The translations under genes were made by a program, and so were the position numbers. A model generated the notes under the pieces. It made no database searches. It saw only the letters and a list, made by a program, of their open reading frames with translations, and was not told the DNA's origin. Shown piece after piece: positions 1-10,967 of a DNA stretch of 64,000 nucleotides. This stretch comes from Lolium rigidum (taxonomy: Eukaryota > Streptophyta > Magnoliopsida > Poales > Poaceae), in NCBI RefSeq assembly GCF_022539505.1, contig NC_061510.1, positions 39,147,047 to 39,211,046 on the forward strand, in the 5' to 3' direction. Numbering within the stretch: position 1 is the stretch's first letter; each line of letters begins with the position of its first letter.

Positions 1-102
1 AAAAATAATATGAAACATGGATATGATATTATATAAGATGAAAATATGTGGGAATATGTGGCAATAAACTACAAAGTTCATGTATGCATTTTACACGCAT
101 CA
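1..102 (-). repeat. End of the 3' LTR of the older element (partial)
   Basis: These bases resemble 13990-14100 and end in CATCA at 98-102. They are followed by a purine-rich tract, read on the minus strand, at 103-117. The rest of this LTR lies outside the window. Confidence 0.55.
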
Positions 103-482
103 ACATCCCCAAGCTTAACCCATGCTCGTCCTTGAGTCTAAAGGTGATAAAAACTAAACATGGTCTTTGGAGTTTGTTGCTATGATGGATATAACAAGTA
201 GTAATGCAGAAACTTAATTATTAATACTTTATTGAACATCAAAAGGCAAGTGAGATATGAAGTGATACTTCTTATGCACTACAAACATGCTCAGCAATAA
301 GTCAAATTGTGTAAAAACAAATAAAAGTACTATGGACATTAAGCATGCAAGTGATCTCATTTGGCAAGGAATTTCTTTCTTTCTTTTCTTTGGAATAAGT
401 GAATATTGGAATTAAGCAAGGAATACACATGCTAGCACTTCGATAATAATATAGAGCATAAAATAAATTTCCGGATATGAAA
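103..482. mobile_element. 3' internal segment of the older LTR element
   Basis: Non-coding AT-rich sequence between the polypurine-like tract and the insertion point of the Athila-like element. No coding signal is seen. Confidence 0.45.
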
Positions 483-487
483 GTCAC
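483..487. repeat. Target-site duplication GTCAC (left)
   Basis: GTCAC directly precedes the TGATG.. LTR start at 488 and is repeated directly after the other LTR at 10963-10967. A perfect 5-bp duplication is the signature of LTR-retrotransposon integration and fixes both outer boundaries. Confidence 0.93.
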
Positions 488-2003
488 TGATGACCCACAA
501 GTATAGGGGGTGTATCGTAGTATCTTCGATAAGTAAGAATGTCGATCCCAACGAGGAGCAGAAGGTGTTGACAAGCAGTTTCGATGAAGGATTCACTGTA
601 AATGCTCACAGACAAGTATTCGGGGGTTTTGATGTAACGAGTTGAATAAAGTACGAGTAAGTAAAGTGCGAGAGTAACAATTGCAGCGAGTGGCCCAATC
701 CTTTTTAGCACAAAGGACAAGCCGGTTTGTTTACTTATAATGACCAAACGTTCTCGAGGACACATGGGATTTTAGTCTAGTGCTTTCGCTACATACGGCT
801 AAATAATCTTCATTGTTATGATAAGTGTTGTGTGGGTGAACCTATGCTAATGTACCGCCCTTCCTAGGACTAAATACATACTTGTGATTATACCCCTTGC
901 AAGCATCCGCAACTACAAGAAAGTAATTAAGAATAAATCTAACCACAGCCTTAAACTCCGAGATCCTGCGATCCCTCCTGCATCGATATACCAACGGGGG
1001 TTTAGGTTTCGTCACTCCGGCAACCCCGCAATTAGCAAACGAATACAAGATGCATTCCCCTAGGCCCATAAATGGTGAAGTGTCATGTAGTCGACGTTCA
1101 CATGACACCACTAGAAGAATAACACCACAACTTAAATATCACACCATTGAATATTACTCAACCATAGTTCACTACTAACATTTAGACTTCACCCATGTCC
1201 TCAAGAATTAAACGAACTACTCACGAGACATCATATGGAACATGATCGGAGGTGATATGATGATGAATAACAATCTGAACATAAACTTGGTTCAATGGTT
1301 TCACTCAATAGCATCAACAACAAGTATAGATCGATACAGGGAGAGTTTCCCCTATCAAACAATCAAGATCAAACCCAAATTGCTACGGCGGTGACGGTGT
1401 CCAGCGGTGATGACGGCGGTGATGATGGAGGAGATGATGATGATGGTGATGGTGATGATGTCCAGCTCGATGTCGGTGACGATGGCGTCGATTTCCCCTC
1501 CCGGAGGGAATTTCCCCGGCGGATTCCTGCCCGCCGGAGAGCTCTTTTCTCTCTGGTGTTCTCCGCCCCGCAGAGGCGGCTGTAACTCTTCGTGAGGTAC
1601 CCTCTGCGGCTTAGGTCTTCGGGTCGAAGGGTTTGGCGAAGAAAAGGAGGCGAAAGGGGTCGTGGGCCCCTCACACCACATGGCGGCGCGGCCAGGGCCT
1701 GGGCCGCGCCGCCCTAGGGTGTGGGCCCACCCTGGCTCCTCCTGGCTCCTCCTTCCGGCTTCCTTCGTCATCTTGAAAAATAGGATTTTTGGTATAATTT
1801 CCTTCCACGAGTTGATCTTCCGAAATATTGCGTTCGACGGTGCTTTTTCCAGCGAGAATCCCGGCTCCGGTGTTCGATCCTCCAATAATGATGAAACATG
1901 CAAAATAGATGAAATAACATAAGTATTGTGTCCCAATATGAAATATATCAATGAATAACGAGCAAATTATGATATAAAATAGTGATGCAAATTGGACGTA
2001 TCA
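488..2003 (-). repeat. 3' LTR of the Athila-like element
   Basis: 1516 bp, TGATG..GTATCA, nearly identical to 9453-10962. It holds an acidic-looking GAT/GGT simple repeat (about 1405-1455) and a GC-rich inverted repeat (1682-1713, GGCGGCGCGG..CCGCGCCGCC). The dozens of short open frames here have no support as genes. Confidence 0.93.
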
Positions 2004-2016
2004 ACTCCCCCCAAGC
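2004..2016 (-). other. Polypurine tract of the Athila-like element
   Basis: Read on the minus strand this is GCTTGGGGGGAGT, immediately upstream of the 3' LTR. It is the primer for plus-strand synthesis and confirms the minus orientation. Confidence 0.85.
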
Positions 2017-3915
2017 TTAGACTTCGCTTGTCCCCAAGCGAAACTGAACTCGATAAACATGACCACATGTTTATGGAGTGAAGAGTCGATAAATAGAATA
2101 CGGACAAGAAGCATCATATTCATTCACACAGGACATTATAGTAAACAACCTCTTATAACTCATATTGAAACAAGTATAAGGTAATCACAAGTAAAGGTGC
2201 ATGAGAAATCCTAATTGGTGATGGCAAACTTCGTTCTTGGTCAGAGAACAATTAATAGATTATATTTATCTTATTGAGCAGCGCTCTCATGTTAAAGTTT
2301 ATAATGCACAACTTGCATACTCAATCATAATGGTCTCTTCATAATCATTGATAACTTGCAAAGCTATATTCATTCAGATAAAACTTGTACTAAACAAGGA
2401 AGAATAAAAGACATGATGTAGCAAATCACAATATAATGGTTTGATCACAACTACTCAAATGCTTGCTTGAGATGGAGAGAAATAGGTTTACTGACTCAAC
2501 ATAAAGTAAAAGACAGGCCCTTCGCAGAGGGAAGCAGGGATTAAATCATGTGCTAGAGCTCTTTCAGTTTTGAAATCATATAGAGATAATAAAAGTAACA
2601 TTTTGAGAGGTGTTTGTTGTTGTCAACGACTGGTAGCGGGTACTCTAACCCCCTTGCCGGACAACCTCCTAAGAGCGGCTCCCATAATATTTTCATTTTG
2701 TGTGGCACTCCTTCCAACCTTTCTTTCACAAACCATGGCTAACCGAATCCTCGGGTGCCCGCCAACAATCTCATACCATGAAGGAGTGCCTTTTTATTTT
2801 AGCTTTATGATGATGATGACACTCCCCCAACCTTTGCTTACACAAGCCATGGCTAACCGAATCCTTCGGGTGCCGTCCATCAATCACATACCATGGAGGA
2901 GTGTCTATTTAGTTTAATTAATTTGGGACTGGGAATCCCATTGCCAGCTCTTTTTGCAAAATTATTGGATAAGCGGATGAAGCCACTAGTCCATTGGTGG
3001 AAATTGCCCAACAAGATTGAAAGATAAAACACCACATACTTCCTCATGAGCTATGAAACATTGACACGAATAAGAGATACTAAGTTTTGAATTGTTTAAA
3101 GGTAGCACATGAAGTATTTACTTGGAATGGCAGAAAATACCATGTAATAGGTAGGTATGGTGGACACAAATAACATAGGTTTGGTTGAAGGTTTGGATGC
3201 ACGAGAAGTATTCCCTCTCAGTACAGGTCTTTGGCTAGCAAGGTTAAATAGCAAGCATAAGAGTCGAGGGAAACAAACAAATATACATATGATAGAAACA
3301 ATCATGCATCTTCCTTGTAAGCACAAACAATTTTAACTTCAGAACAATGAGCTATGAGCTAACAAGAAAGACAATGAAACATCTACATGTATTTCTCTTT
3401 TCTATTTAAACCTCAAAGTGTTGTTGCTATTAACCAATGCTAAGTTTGCCAAAACCAAATAGATTTATTCAATGCTCCCAAAGTGATACCAATACTATCA
3501 ACAAGATGAATCATAGAGATTGCAAACTAAAATAAGATGTGCAATATGTAAATGATAAGACTTCTCATTAATATTCCATATCGATAACTCACACCAAGGG
3601 ATACATAGACAACTAAAGGAGAGATACTTCCAAACGCAACCCATCTTATACGATAACTTCCCTATTCATGATATGACACTACTTGACAATAAAAGTAAAA
3701 GGTAGTGATAATGTGATACCGCGGCACTCCCCAAGCTTGGAACAAACCAAGGGGATGCCAATACCGATGATGAATTACTCCTGAGGAGATGGTGGTGATG
3801 AATTCCCGTCATCAGACTTCCAAGGAAGAGGCTCTCCATCAAGAAACGACATCTTGGTCTCGGGAATCCTGAAGCGCGGCGACGGCTTATGTATTTAAAC
3901 CTGTTTTCATACTCA
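2017..3915 (-). other. 3' non-coding internal region of the Athila-like element
   Basis: About 1.9 kb between the coiled-coil ORF and the polypurine tract. I see no credible long ORF. It contains a two-copy imperfect repeat of about 100 bp (2702-2916). Athila-group elements often carry an env-like region here, but I find no membrane-protein coding signal. Confidence 0.6.
2702..2916. repeat. Two imperfect ~100-bp direct repeats in the retrotransposon 3' region
   Basis: 2702-2803 and 2817-2916 share the blocks CCATGGCTAACCGAATCC and CATACCATG.AGGAGTG in the same order. Copies differ by substitutions and a few indels. Confidence 0.75.
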
Positions 3916-4275
3916 CGAGTTTTGATTCTGAACGTCATAGAGTTGTGCTTGGAGCTTGTTGGTGGTGTCGTGAAGTGAGAGGATGTCGCTCCAAAGCTTT
4001 CCAGTTTCCTTCTCATGTTCGGCAATGAGTTCGGACACAATCCTGTGGAAGATATCCACCTCACGCTCAGCCATCTTCTTGTACTTGAAAACCTCTTGTT
4101 CTAGCTTCTCCATCCTGTCTTCCAGGCTGCCTTCTCCTTTAGGACCCTGGACATCCTTGACCTGCAGTTCTCCTTTAACGAGCAGCAACTCCTTGGGGTG
4201 CATCTTCAGCTCCTCCATGTACAAGTTGCCAACATCCTTGCTGGAGTTGTCCTTCGGAGCTTCCGACGAAGACAT
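3916..4275 (-). CDS. Coiled-coil ORF downstream of integrase (unknown function)
   Basis: From the ATG at 4275 the frame reads MSSSEAPKDNSSKDVGN.. and gives about 119 residues. It is rich in E, K and L with heptad-like spacing (SLEDRMEKLEQEVFKYKKM..), so a coiled coil is likely. The frame stops at 3913 just after NQN. Shifting by one base at the CGAG of 3916-3919 continues into CEYENRFKYISR, so the protein is probably longer and the stop an artefact of one extra base. I recognise this as an ORF that recurs in grass Athila-like elements, but it has no assigned function and no similarity to gag or pol. It has its own promoter-like sequence (4365-4492), which suggests separate expression. A structural or envelope-replacing role is only a guess. 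Confidence 0.6.
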
Positions 4276-4364
4276 GGTGGCTCTAGATCCGAAGCAAATC
4301 CTGGCAGAAACAACTCGAAACAAAACACGTCGAGAACACGATATACGGACCTCCAGGGGTCCGG

Positions 4365-4492
4365 GGGATTATATAGCAAAAATTTTCTCGACAAAAGGAA
4401 AGTACCAGATCGAACTAGAGTCGGAAAGGGGCGACGAGGCGGCCAAACCATAGGGCGGCGCGGGCCCAGGTCAGGCCGCGCCGGCCTATGGT
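4365..4492 (-). promoter_or_regulatory. Putative internal promoter: GC palindrome plus TATA box
   Basis: Reading on the minus strand, a 45-base inverted repeat with arms CCATAGG.CGGCGCGG and CCGCGCCG.CCTATGG (4448-4492) is followed about 70 bases on by CTATATAATCC (4365-4376). The coiled-coil ORF start lies at 4275, about 95 bases further. The same type of palindrome occurs in two LTRs in this window (1682-1713 and 61424-61467), and in the latter a TATTTAAA box also follows. The promoter function is inferred. Confidence 0.5.
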
Positions 4493-4614
4493 GGCGCCCC
4501 CTCGTGCGTCCATTCCACTCCGTTTCGAACTCGTAATTTCTCATATTTTCCAAAAACAGCGAAAATATTGTTCGGAAAGTAAATTGCGTACTTTTCATTA
4601 CCGATGCTTGTTAC

Positions 4615-5960
4615 CTATTCAAAGTCGAGTTCTGGCGGATTGTCAATTTGTCCTTTGATGAAAGCTTCCGGTGTTTCCACTTGAATAATATCAACATCAA
4701 CATTATAAGAATCACCCGAGATATAATGCTTGAGTCTTTGTCCATTCACCACTTGCGTAGCATTGCCTTGGAGAGAGCTAATCTTGATTGCTCCTGAGCG
4801 ATACACCTCCTCGACAACATATGGTCCTTCCCATTTCGAGAGTAATTTCCCTGCAAAGAATCCGAGACGAGACCGATACAATAGGACTTTATCCCCAATA
4901 TTAAACTCTCTTTTGATGATCCTCCTATCATGCCATTTTTTAACTTTTTCTTTAAAGAGTTTAGCATTTTCATAAGCTTCACTTCTCCATTCATCTAGAG
5001 AACTTAATTGTAGCAACCTCTTATCACCAAGCAAGTTTAGGATCTTTATTTAATTCTCTAACAGCCCTATAAGCTTTGTGTTCTAGCTCTAAAGGTAAAT
5101 GACAAGCTTTTCAGTAAACCATTTTATAAGGTGACATTCCCATGGGGTTTTTATAAGCAGTTCTATAAGCCCATAGTGCATCCTTCAATTTACTAGCCCA
5201 ATTCTTTCTAGATTTATTAACGGTTTTTCGCAAGATAGATTTAATCTCTCTATTTGATAATTCTACTTGACCACTAGTTTGAGGATGATAAGCGGAAGCA
5301 ATTCTATGATTAATACCATACTTAGCAAGAGTTTTTCTAAAACCTCCATGAATAAAATGAGAACCTCCATCAGTCATAATATATCTAGGCACTCCAAATC
5401 TAGGAAAAATAATATCTAAAAGCATTTTTAAAGAGGTCTCACCATCAGCACTTTTTGTAGGTATGGCTTCCACCCATTTAGTAACATAATCAACAGCAAC
5501 AAGTATATGAGTGTTACCTTTTGAAGAGGGAAAAGGTCCCATGAAGTCAAATCCCCAACAATCAAACGGTTCAATAACAAGAGTATAATTCATAGGCATT
5601 TCATTGCGTCTGGAGATATTACCAACACTTTGGCATTCATCACAAGATAAAATAAACTTTCTCGCATCCTTGAAGAGAGTTGGCCAATAAAAACCTGATT
5701 GTAGAACTTTTTGCGCGGTTCTATCTCAGGCGTGATGTCCTCCATAAGCACTTGCCATGACATTTACTCAATATCTCTTGTTGTTCATATTCGGGAACAC
5801 ATCTTCGCATAATACCAACCACGCCTTCTTTACATAAGTGTGGGTCATCCCAGAAATAATGCCTCAAATCATAAAAGAATTTCCTCCTTTGCTTGAGCTG
5901 AAAAGGTTGGAGGCAAGTACTTGGAAACAATAAAGTTAGCATAATCGGCATACCAAGGAC
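4615..5960 (-). pseudogene. Integrase domain of the Athila-like polyprotein
   Basis: The integrase inserts the cDNA into host DNA. Read in pieces, an N-terminal zinc-finger region (DPHLC, RCVPE, about 5880-5770) precedes the core 5111-5599. The core has the DDE residues in [18 protein letters not shown] and [11 protein letters not shown]. The C-terminal part (4615-5034) contains the GPY/F motif KLLSKWEGPYVVEEV and ends at the natural stop near 4615. Breaks: a one-base insertion at 5751-5754 (CTTG for CTG), a TGA at about 5727, a TGA after KMVY at 5108-5110, and a one-base insertion at 5027-5031 (CCAAG for CCAG). The catalytic triad is intact, so only these breaks disable it as written. Confidence 0.9.
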
Positions 5961-5989
5961 TGTCTCGCGAGCTCACCTTTATCACAGCC

Positions 5990-6430
5990 AATTGTTCATT
6001 TGGAAAACTATCATTAACGGGAACAAGATCATAAGCAATATTTTCCAATCTAGACAAATTATCAGCAACAGGATTATCAGCACCTTTCCTATCTACAATA
6101 TGTAAATCAAATTCTTGCAAAAGAAGTACCCATCTAATAAGCCTCGGCTTAGCATCTTTCTTTGTCATTAGGTATCTAATTGCAGCATGATCAGTATGAA
6201 TAGTAACTTTTGAATCAACAATATAAGATCTAAATTTATCACAAGCAAAGACTACAGCTAATAATTCCTTTTCAGTTGTAGCATAATTTCTTTGAGCAGC
6301 ATCAAGAGTTTTACTAGCATAATGAATAACATTCAGTTTTTTATCTACTCGCTGTCCAAGAACAGCGCCTACAGCAAAATCACTAGCATCACACATAATT
6401 TCGAATGGTAAATTCCAATCAGGAGGTTCA
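5990..6430 (-). CDS. RNase H domain of the Athila-like polyprotein
   Basis: RNase H degrades the RNA strand of RNA:DNA hybrids during reverse transcription. The catalytic blocks are visible in one open frame: [24 protein letters not shown] and [12 protein letters not shown]. It then continues into the tether ending ..[12 protein letters not shown]. The frame is continuous with the C-terminal half of reverse transcriptase from about 6880 to 5869. Confidence 0.9.
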
Positions 6431-7470
6431 ACTATAGGAGCAGTTGTTAAGGCTTTCTTAAGAGTTTCAAAAGCTTCCTTACAATCATCATCAAAAACAA
6501 ATGGTACATCTTTTTGAAGAAGATTAGTAAGAGGCTTTGAAATCTTGGAGAAATCTTTAATAAACCTCCTATAAAACCCAACATGACCAAGAACACTACG
6601 AATACCTTTAACATCCCTCGGATAGGGCATCTTCTCAATTGCTTCAACTTTAGCTCTATCAACTTCAATACCTCTCTCAGAAATTTTATGTCCCAATACA
6701 ATTCCTTCATTAACCATAAAGTGGCATTTCTCCCAATTAAGAACAAGGTTAGTTTCTTCACATCTCTGCAAAACTTTATCAAGGTTTCGCAAGCAACTAT
6801 CAAAAGAATTCCCATAAACGGAAAAATCATCCATGAATACCTCTACAATACTTTCACAAAAACCATGAAAAATAGCGAGACATGCATCTTTGAAAAGTAG
6901 CAGGTGCATTACATAAACCAAAAGGCATACGTCTATAAGCATAAGTTCCATAGGGACAAGTAAAGGTGGTTTTCTCTTGATCTTTAGCTTTAACAGCAAT
7001 TTGTGAAAATCCAGAATAACCATCAAGAAAGCAAAAATGAGTAATTTTAGACAATCTTTCTAGCATTTGATCAATAAATGGTAAAGGGTAATGATCTTTC
7101 TTAGTAACTTTATTAACTTTTCGAAAATCAATGCACATTCTATACCCTACAACTACTCTTTGAGGAATGAGCTCATCATTATCATTAGGCACAACGAGTC
7201 ATACCTCCTTTCTTGGGAACGCAGTGCACAGGACTAACCCATCTACTATCTGCAATAGGATATATAATACCAGCTTCAAGAAGTCGTAATACCTCATTCC
7301 TTACCACTTCCTTCATCTTCGGAATTAGACGACGCTGAGGTTCAACAACAGGCTTTGCATCATCTTCCATATTAATAGCATGTTGGCAAATAGATGGAGA
7401 AATCCCCTTCAAATCATCAAGAGTATAGCCAATAGCGCCTCGATGCTTCTTCAATATTTCCAATAACCTT
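6430..7470 (-). pseudogene. Reverse transcriptase domain of the Athila-like polyprotein
   Basis: The polymerase copies element RNA into cDNA. Motifs in order on the minus strand: [62 protein letters not shown], the catalytic FMDDFSVYG (YXDD box with F), then [14 protein letters not shown]. It is split by single-base insertions at 7195-7198 and 6876-6879. Both read CGAG on the + strand where the family needs CAG. Removing the extra base restores a continuous frame, so the domain may be intact in the real genome. Confidence 0.92.
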
Positions 7471-7739
7471 TCTTCTTCAAACTCGTAAGCTTAGAACTAA
7501 TAATAACAGGATATATTTTCTTATCATCAATATGAGCATATTTAAGATTATCGGGTAAAGGCTTTAAACCAAAAACGGGATCTTCCTTTGGTGGCGGTGT
7601 TGTACCCAAATCTTCCACCGGTAAATCATGCTTGAGAATAGGTTGGCGAAGAAAAATCTCCTCAAGTTCATCTCTTTCTTTCCTAAAAATTTCACTCTCG
7701 CTATCCTCCAAATGTTGCTGCAAAGGATTGTTAGGAACA

Positions 7740-8257
7740 AGAACAATAGATGCACACTTGCTCCATTTTAAAATCATTACTAGGCAAATCAGCTTTATAA
7801 GGAGTTTTAGTAAATTTAGAGAAGTTAAACTCATAAGATTCACCAGCAAATTTAGTCAAAATTTTCTCTTTCTTGCAATCTATAATAGCTCCACAAGTAT
7901 TTAGAAAAGGTCTACCAAAAATGATAGGACAATAATCACTAGCGAGCAGAACCAAGTACCAAAAAGTCAGCAGGATATTTAATCTTACCGCATAAAACTT
8001 CCACATCTCGGACAATACCAATTGGTGAAATAGTTTCTCTATTAGCCAGCTGAATAACCACATCAATATCTTCAAGTTCACAAGAATCAATTTCGTGCAT
8101 AATCTCCGTGTAAAGCTCATACGGAATAGCACTAACACTTGCACCAATATCACATAATCCATAATAGCAATGATCACCAATTTTAACGAGATAGCATAGG
8201 AACACTAGCTTGTTTGGGTTTATTAGGATGTGAAACAATATTAGAAGCATCTTCACG
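7740..8257 (-). pseudogene. Aspartic protease region of the Athila-like polyprotein
   Basis: The protease matures the polyprotein. The active-site motif is LCDIGASVSAIPYELY, the D-I/L-GA form typical of Athila-type proteases. It is followed by IVRDVEVL and, after a frameshift, SDYCPIIFGRPFL. Frame breaks at 8187-8190, 7943-7946 (both CGAG for CAG) and 7757-7760 (CTTG for CTG) divide it into three pieces. Downstream, about 7460-7740, a linker (..DLPVEDLGTTPPPKEDPVF..) leads into reverse transcriptase. Confidence 0.85.
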
Positions 8258-8460
8258 AGAAAATAATATGACCATCCTCAACATTTTCGAGTCACAAGAT
8301 CTTTAACTATTGCAACAGCGAGGTTCAATTTTTATTTGTTCTTCGGGTTCTCTAGGTTTCTTTTCACTTTTATGAACCGCACTATTTATAACGAGTACTC
8401 TTTCATTTTAGCAGGGAAAGGAGTTTTTTCAATATAAGCTTCGGGAATAACACGATCAGC

Positions 8461-9338
8461 GAGTTTCAATTACAACACACTTATTAATAGATGAATCAAT
8501 TTTATCTTTATATGGTTCATGATACTTATCAAAATTCTTCTTAGGCAATTCATAATGAGAGGCAAAAGCTTTATAAAGATTTACAGCAACTTGGGAATCA
8601 AGACCATATGTAGCACTCATATTACGAAATAAATCTGTATTCATAAAAGCTTCAATGCATTTATAATCATAAATTATACCTGATTCTCTATCCTTGTCGT
8701 TCTCCCAACCTTCAGTATTTTCTTGGATCCGATCAAGAAGGTCTCTTTTAAACTCTTCTTTGTTGCGTGTAAATGATCCAGAACAAGAAGTATCCAGCAA
8801 GGTCTTGTCTTGAAAAGAAAGTCTTGCATAGAAATTATCAATAATAACATTACCAGGAAGCTCATGAATGGGGCATTTGAGCATTAAAGACTTCAATCTC
8901 CCCCACGCTTGGGCAATACTTTCTCCATCATGAGGCCAAAAATTATATATGCGATTCCGATCCTTATGAATTTCACTTGGAGGATAGAACTTAGAATAAA
9001 ACCGGGGCACAATATCATTCCATTCAAGAGAATCCCCATTATCCGAGTAATTTATACCAATGCGCCGCCTTACCGGACAGCGATAAAGAGAATAATTTCT
9101 TCCTCACTTCATCCATAGCAATACCTGCACATTTGAATAACCCGCATAATTCATGCAAAAACAGTAAATGATCACCGGGGTGGACGGTTCCATCCCCTTC
9201 ATAGCGGTTATCCATAACACGTTCAATAATTTTCATAGGTATTTTATATGGTATCACTTCCTCACCTGGCGCCTCATCTACTACCGTTGCAGTAGTAGTA
9301 GATTTCCCAAATAGAAACTGAAGAGAAGATCTCTCCAT
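8461..9338 (-). pseudogene. Gag protein of the Athila-like element
   Basis: Gag forms the virus-like particle that packages element RNA. Starting at ATG 9338 (MERSSLQFLFG..), about 115 bases inside the 5' LTR edge, it shows the retrotransposon gag core: GTVHPGDHLLFLHELCGLF.. and LSGKAAHWYK. After a one-base break at 9043-9047 it continues as ..MPRFYSKFYPP, then IAQAWGRLKSLMLKCP. A second break at 8460-8463 cuts the frame after CVVIET. Both breaks are CGAG for CAG on the + strand. No clear CCHC knuckle is seen. Confidence 0.9.
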
Positions 9339-9423
9339 AATGACTTATGGCAGCAGGCAGAAATAAAATCAGCACAACAGTAAAGGTTTTCCTTACCAAT
9401 TCCACTTACCAATAGCGCTTCAC

Positions 9424-9441
9424 TCCCCGGCAACGGCGCCA
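9424..9441 (-). other. Primer-binding site (tRNA-Asp type)
   Basis: On the minus strand TGGCGCCGTTGCCGGGGA begins 11 bases after the 5' LTR. This 18-mer is the tRNA-Asp-complementary site widely used by Athila-group elements. Confidence 0.9.
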
Positions 9442-9452
9442 GAAAATAGTCT

Positions 9453-10962
9453 TGATGACCCACAAGTATAGGGGGTGTATCGTAGTATCTTCGATAAGTA
9501 AGAATGTCGATCCCAACGAGGAGCAGAAGGTGTTGACAAGCGGTTTCGATGAAGGATTCACTGTAAATGCTCACGAGACAAGTATTCGGGGGTTTTGATG
9601 TAACGAGTTGAATAAAGTACGAGTAAGTAAAGTGCGAGAGTAACAATTGCAGCGAGTGGCCCAATCCTTTTTAGCACAAAGGACAAGCCGGTTTGTTTAC
9701 TTATAATGACCAAACGTTCTCGAGGACACATGGGATTTTAGTCTAGTGCTTTCGCTACATACGGCTAAATAATCTTCATTGTTATGATAAGTGTTGTGTG
9801 GGTGAACCTATGCTAATGTACCGCCCTTCCTAGGACTAAATACATACTTGTGATTATACCCCTTGCAAGCATCCGCAACTACAAGAAAGTAATTAAGAAT
9901 AAATCTAACCACAGCCTTAAACTCTGAGATCCTGCGATCCCTCCTGCATCGATATACCAACGGGGGTTTAGGTTTCTGTCACTCCGGCAACCCCGCAATT
10001 AGCAAACGAATACAAGATGCATTCCCCTTGGCCCATAAATGGTGAAGTGTCATGTAGTCGACGTTCACATGACACCACTAGAAGAATAACACCACAACTT
10101 AAATATCACACCATTGAATATTACTCAACCATAGTTCACTACTAACATTTAGACTTCACCCATGTCCTCAAGAACTAAACGAACTACTCACGAGACATCA
10201 TATGGAACATGATCAGAGGTGATATGATGATGAATAACAATCTGAACATAAACTTGGTTCAATGGTTTCACTCAATAGCATCAACAACAAGTATAGATCG
10301 ATACCGGGAGAGTTTCCCCTATCAAACAATCAAGATCAAACCCAAATTGCTACGGCGGTGACGGTGTCCAGCGGTGATGACGGCGGTGATGATGGAGGAG
10401 ATGATGATGATGATGGTGATGATGTCCAGCTCGATGTCGGTGACGATGGCGTCGATTTCCCCCTCCCGGAGGGAATTTCCCCGGCGGATTCCTGCCCGCC
10501 GGAGAGCTCTTTTCTCTCGGTGTTCTCCGCCCCGCGAGGCGGCTGTAACTCTTCGTGAGGTACCCTCTGTGGCTTAGTTCTTCGGGACGAAGGGTTTGGC
10601 GAAGAAAAGGAGGCGAAAGGGGTCGTGGGCCCCTCACACCACATGGCGGCGCGGCCAGGGCCTGGGCCGCGCCGCCCTAGGGTGTGGCCCCACCCTGGCT
10701 CCTCCTGGCTCCTCCTTCTGGCTTCCTTCGTCATCTTGAAAAATAGGATTTTTGGTATAATTTCCTTCCACAGTTGATCTTCCGAAATATTGCGTTCGAC
10801 GGTGCTTTTTCCAGCAGAATCCGGCTCCGGTGTTCGATCCTCCAATAATGATGAAACATGCAAAATAGATGAAATAACATAAGTATTGTGTCCCAATATG
10901 AAATATATCAATGAATAACAGCAAATTATGATATAAAATAGTGATGCAAATTGGACGTATCA
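9453..10962 (-). repeat. 5' LTR of the Athila-like element
   Basis: 1510 bp, nearly identical to 488-2003, TGATG..GTATCA, followed by the GTCAC duplication. As 5' LTR it should hold the promoter for genomic RNA. I see the GC-rich inverted repeat at about 10643-10674 but no confident TATA box. Confidence 0.93.
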
Positions 10963-10967
10963 GTCAC
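10963..10967. repeat. Target-site duplication GTCAC (right)
   Basis: Matches 483-487 exactly. Confidence 0.93.

Larger units (their letters stand above)
488..10962 (-). mobile_element. Athila-like Ty3/gypsy LTR retrotransposon, near complete, 10.5 kb
   Basis: Two LTRs (488-2003 and 9453-10962) run from TGATG.. to ..GTATCA and are flanked by the 5-bp duplication GTCAC. The element reads on the minus strand: 5' LTR at right, primer site at 9424-9441, then gag, protease, reverse transcriptase, RNase H, integrase (9338 down to 4615), an extra coiled-coil ORF (about 4275 down to 3916), a long non-coding stretch and a polypurine tract at 2004-2016. The order PR-RT-RH-INT is that of Ty3/gypsy. The tRNA-Asp-type primer site and the extra sequence 3' of integrase fit the Athila group. 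By eye the LTRs differ at about a dozen substitutions plus short indels, so the insertion is young. The polyprotein is split by single-base frameshifts, most of them at CAG/CTG sites and probably not biological. It inserted into an older LTR element. Confidence 0.93.

Noticed and set aside
1295..1585. Open frames rich in Asp/Gly, Met or His (and the copies at 10262-10637) over a GAT/GGT repeat
   Set aside because: They are translations of a simple repeat inside LTRs, open on both strands and duplicated only because the LTR is.
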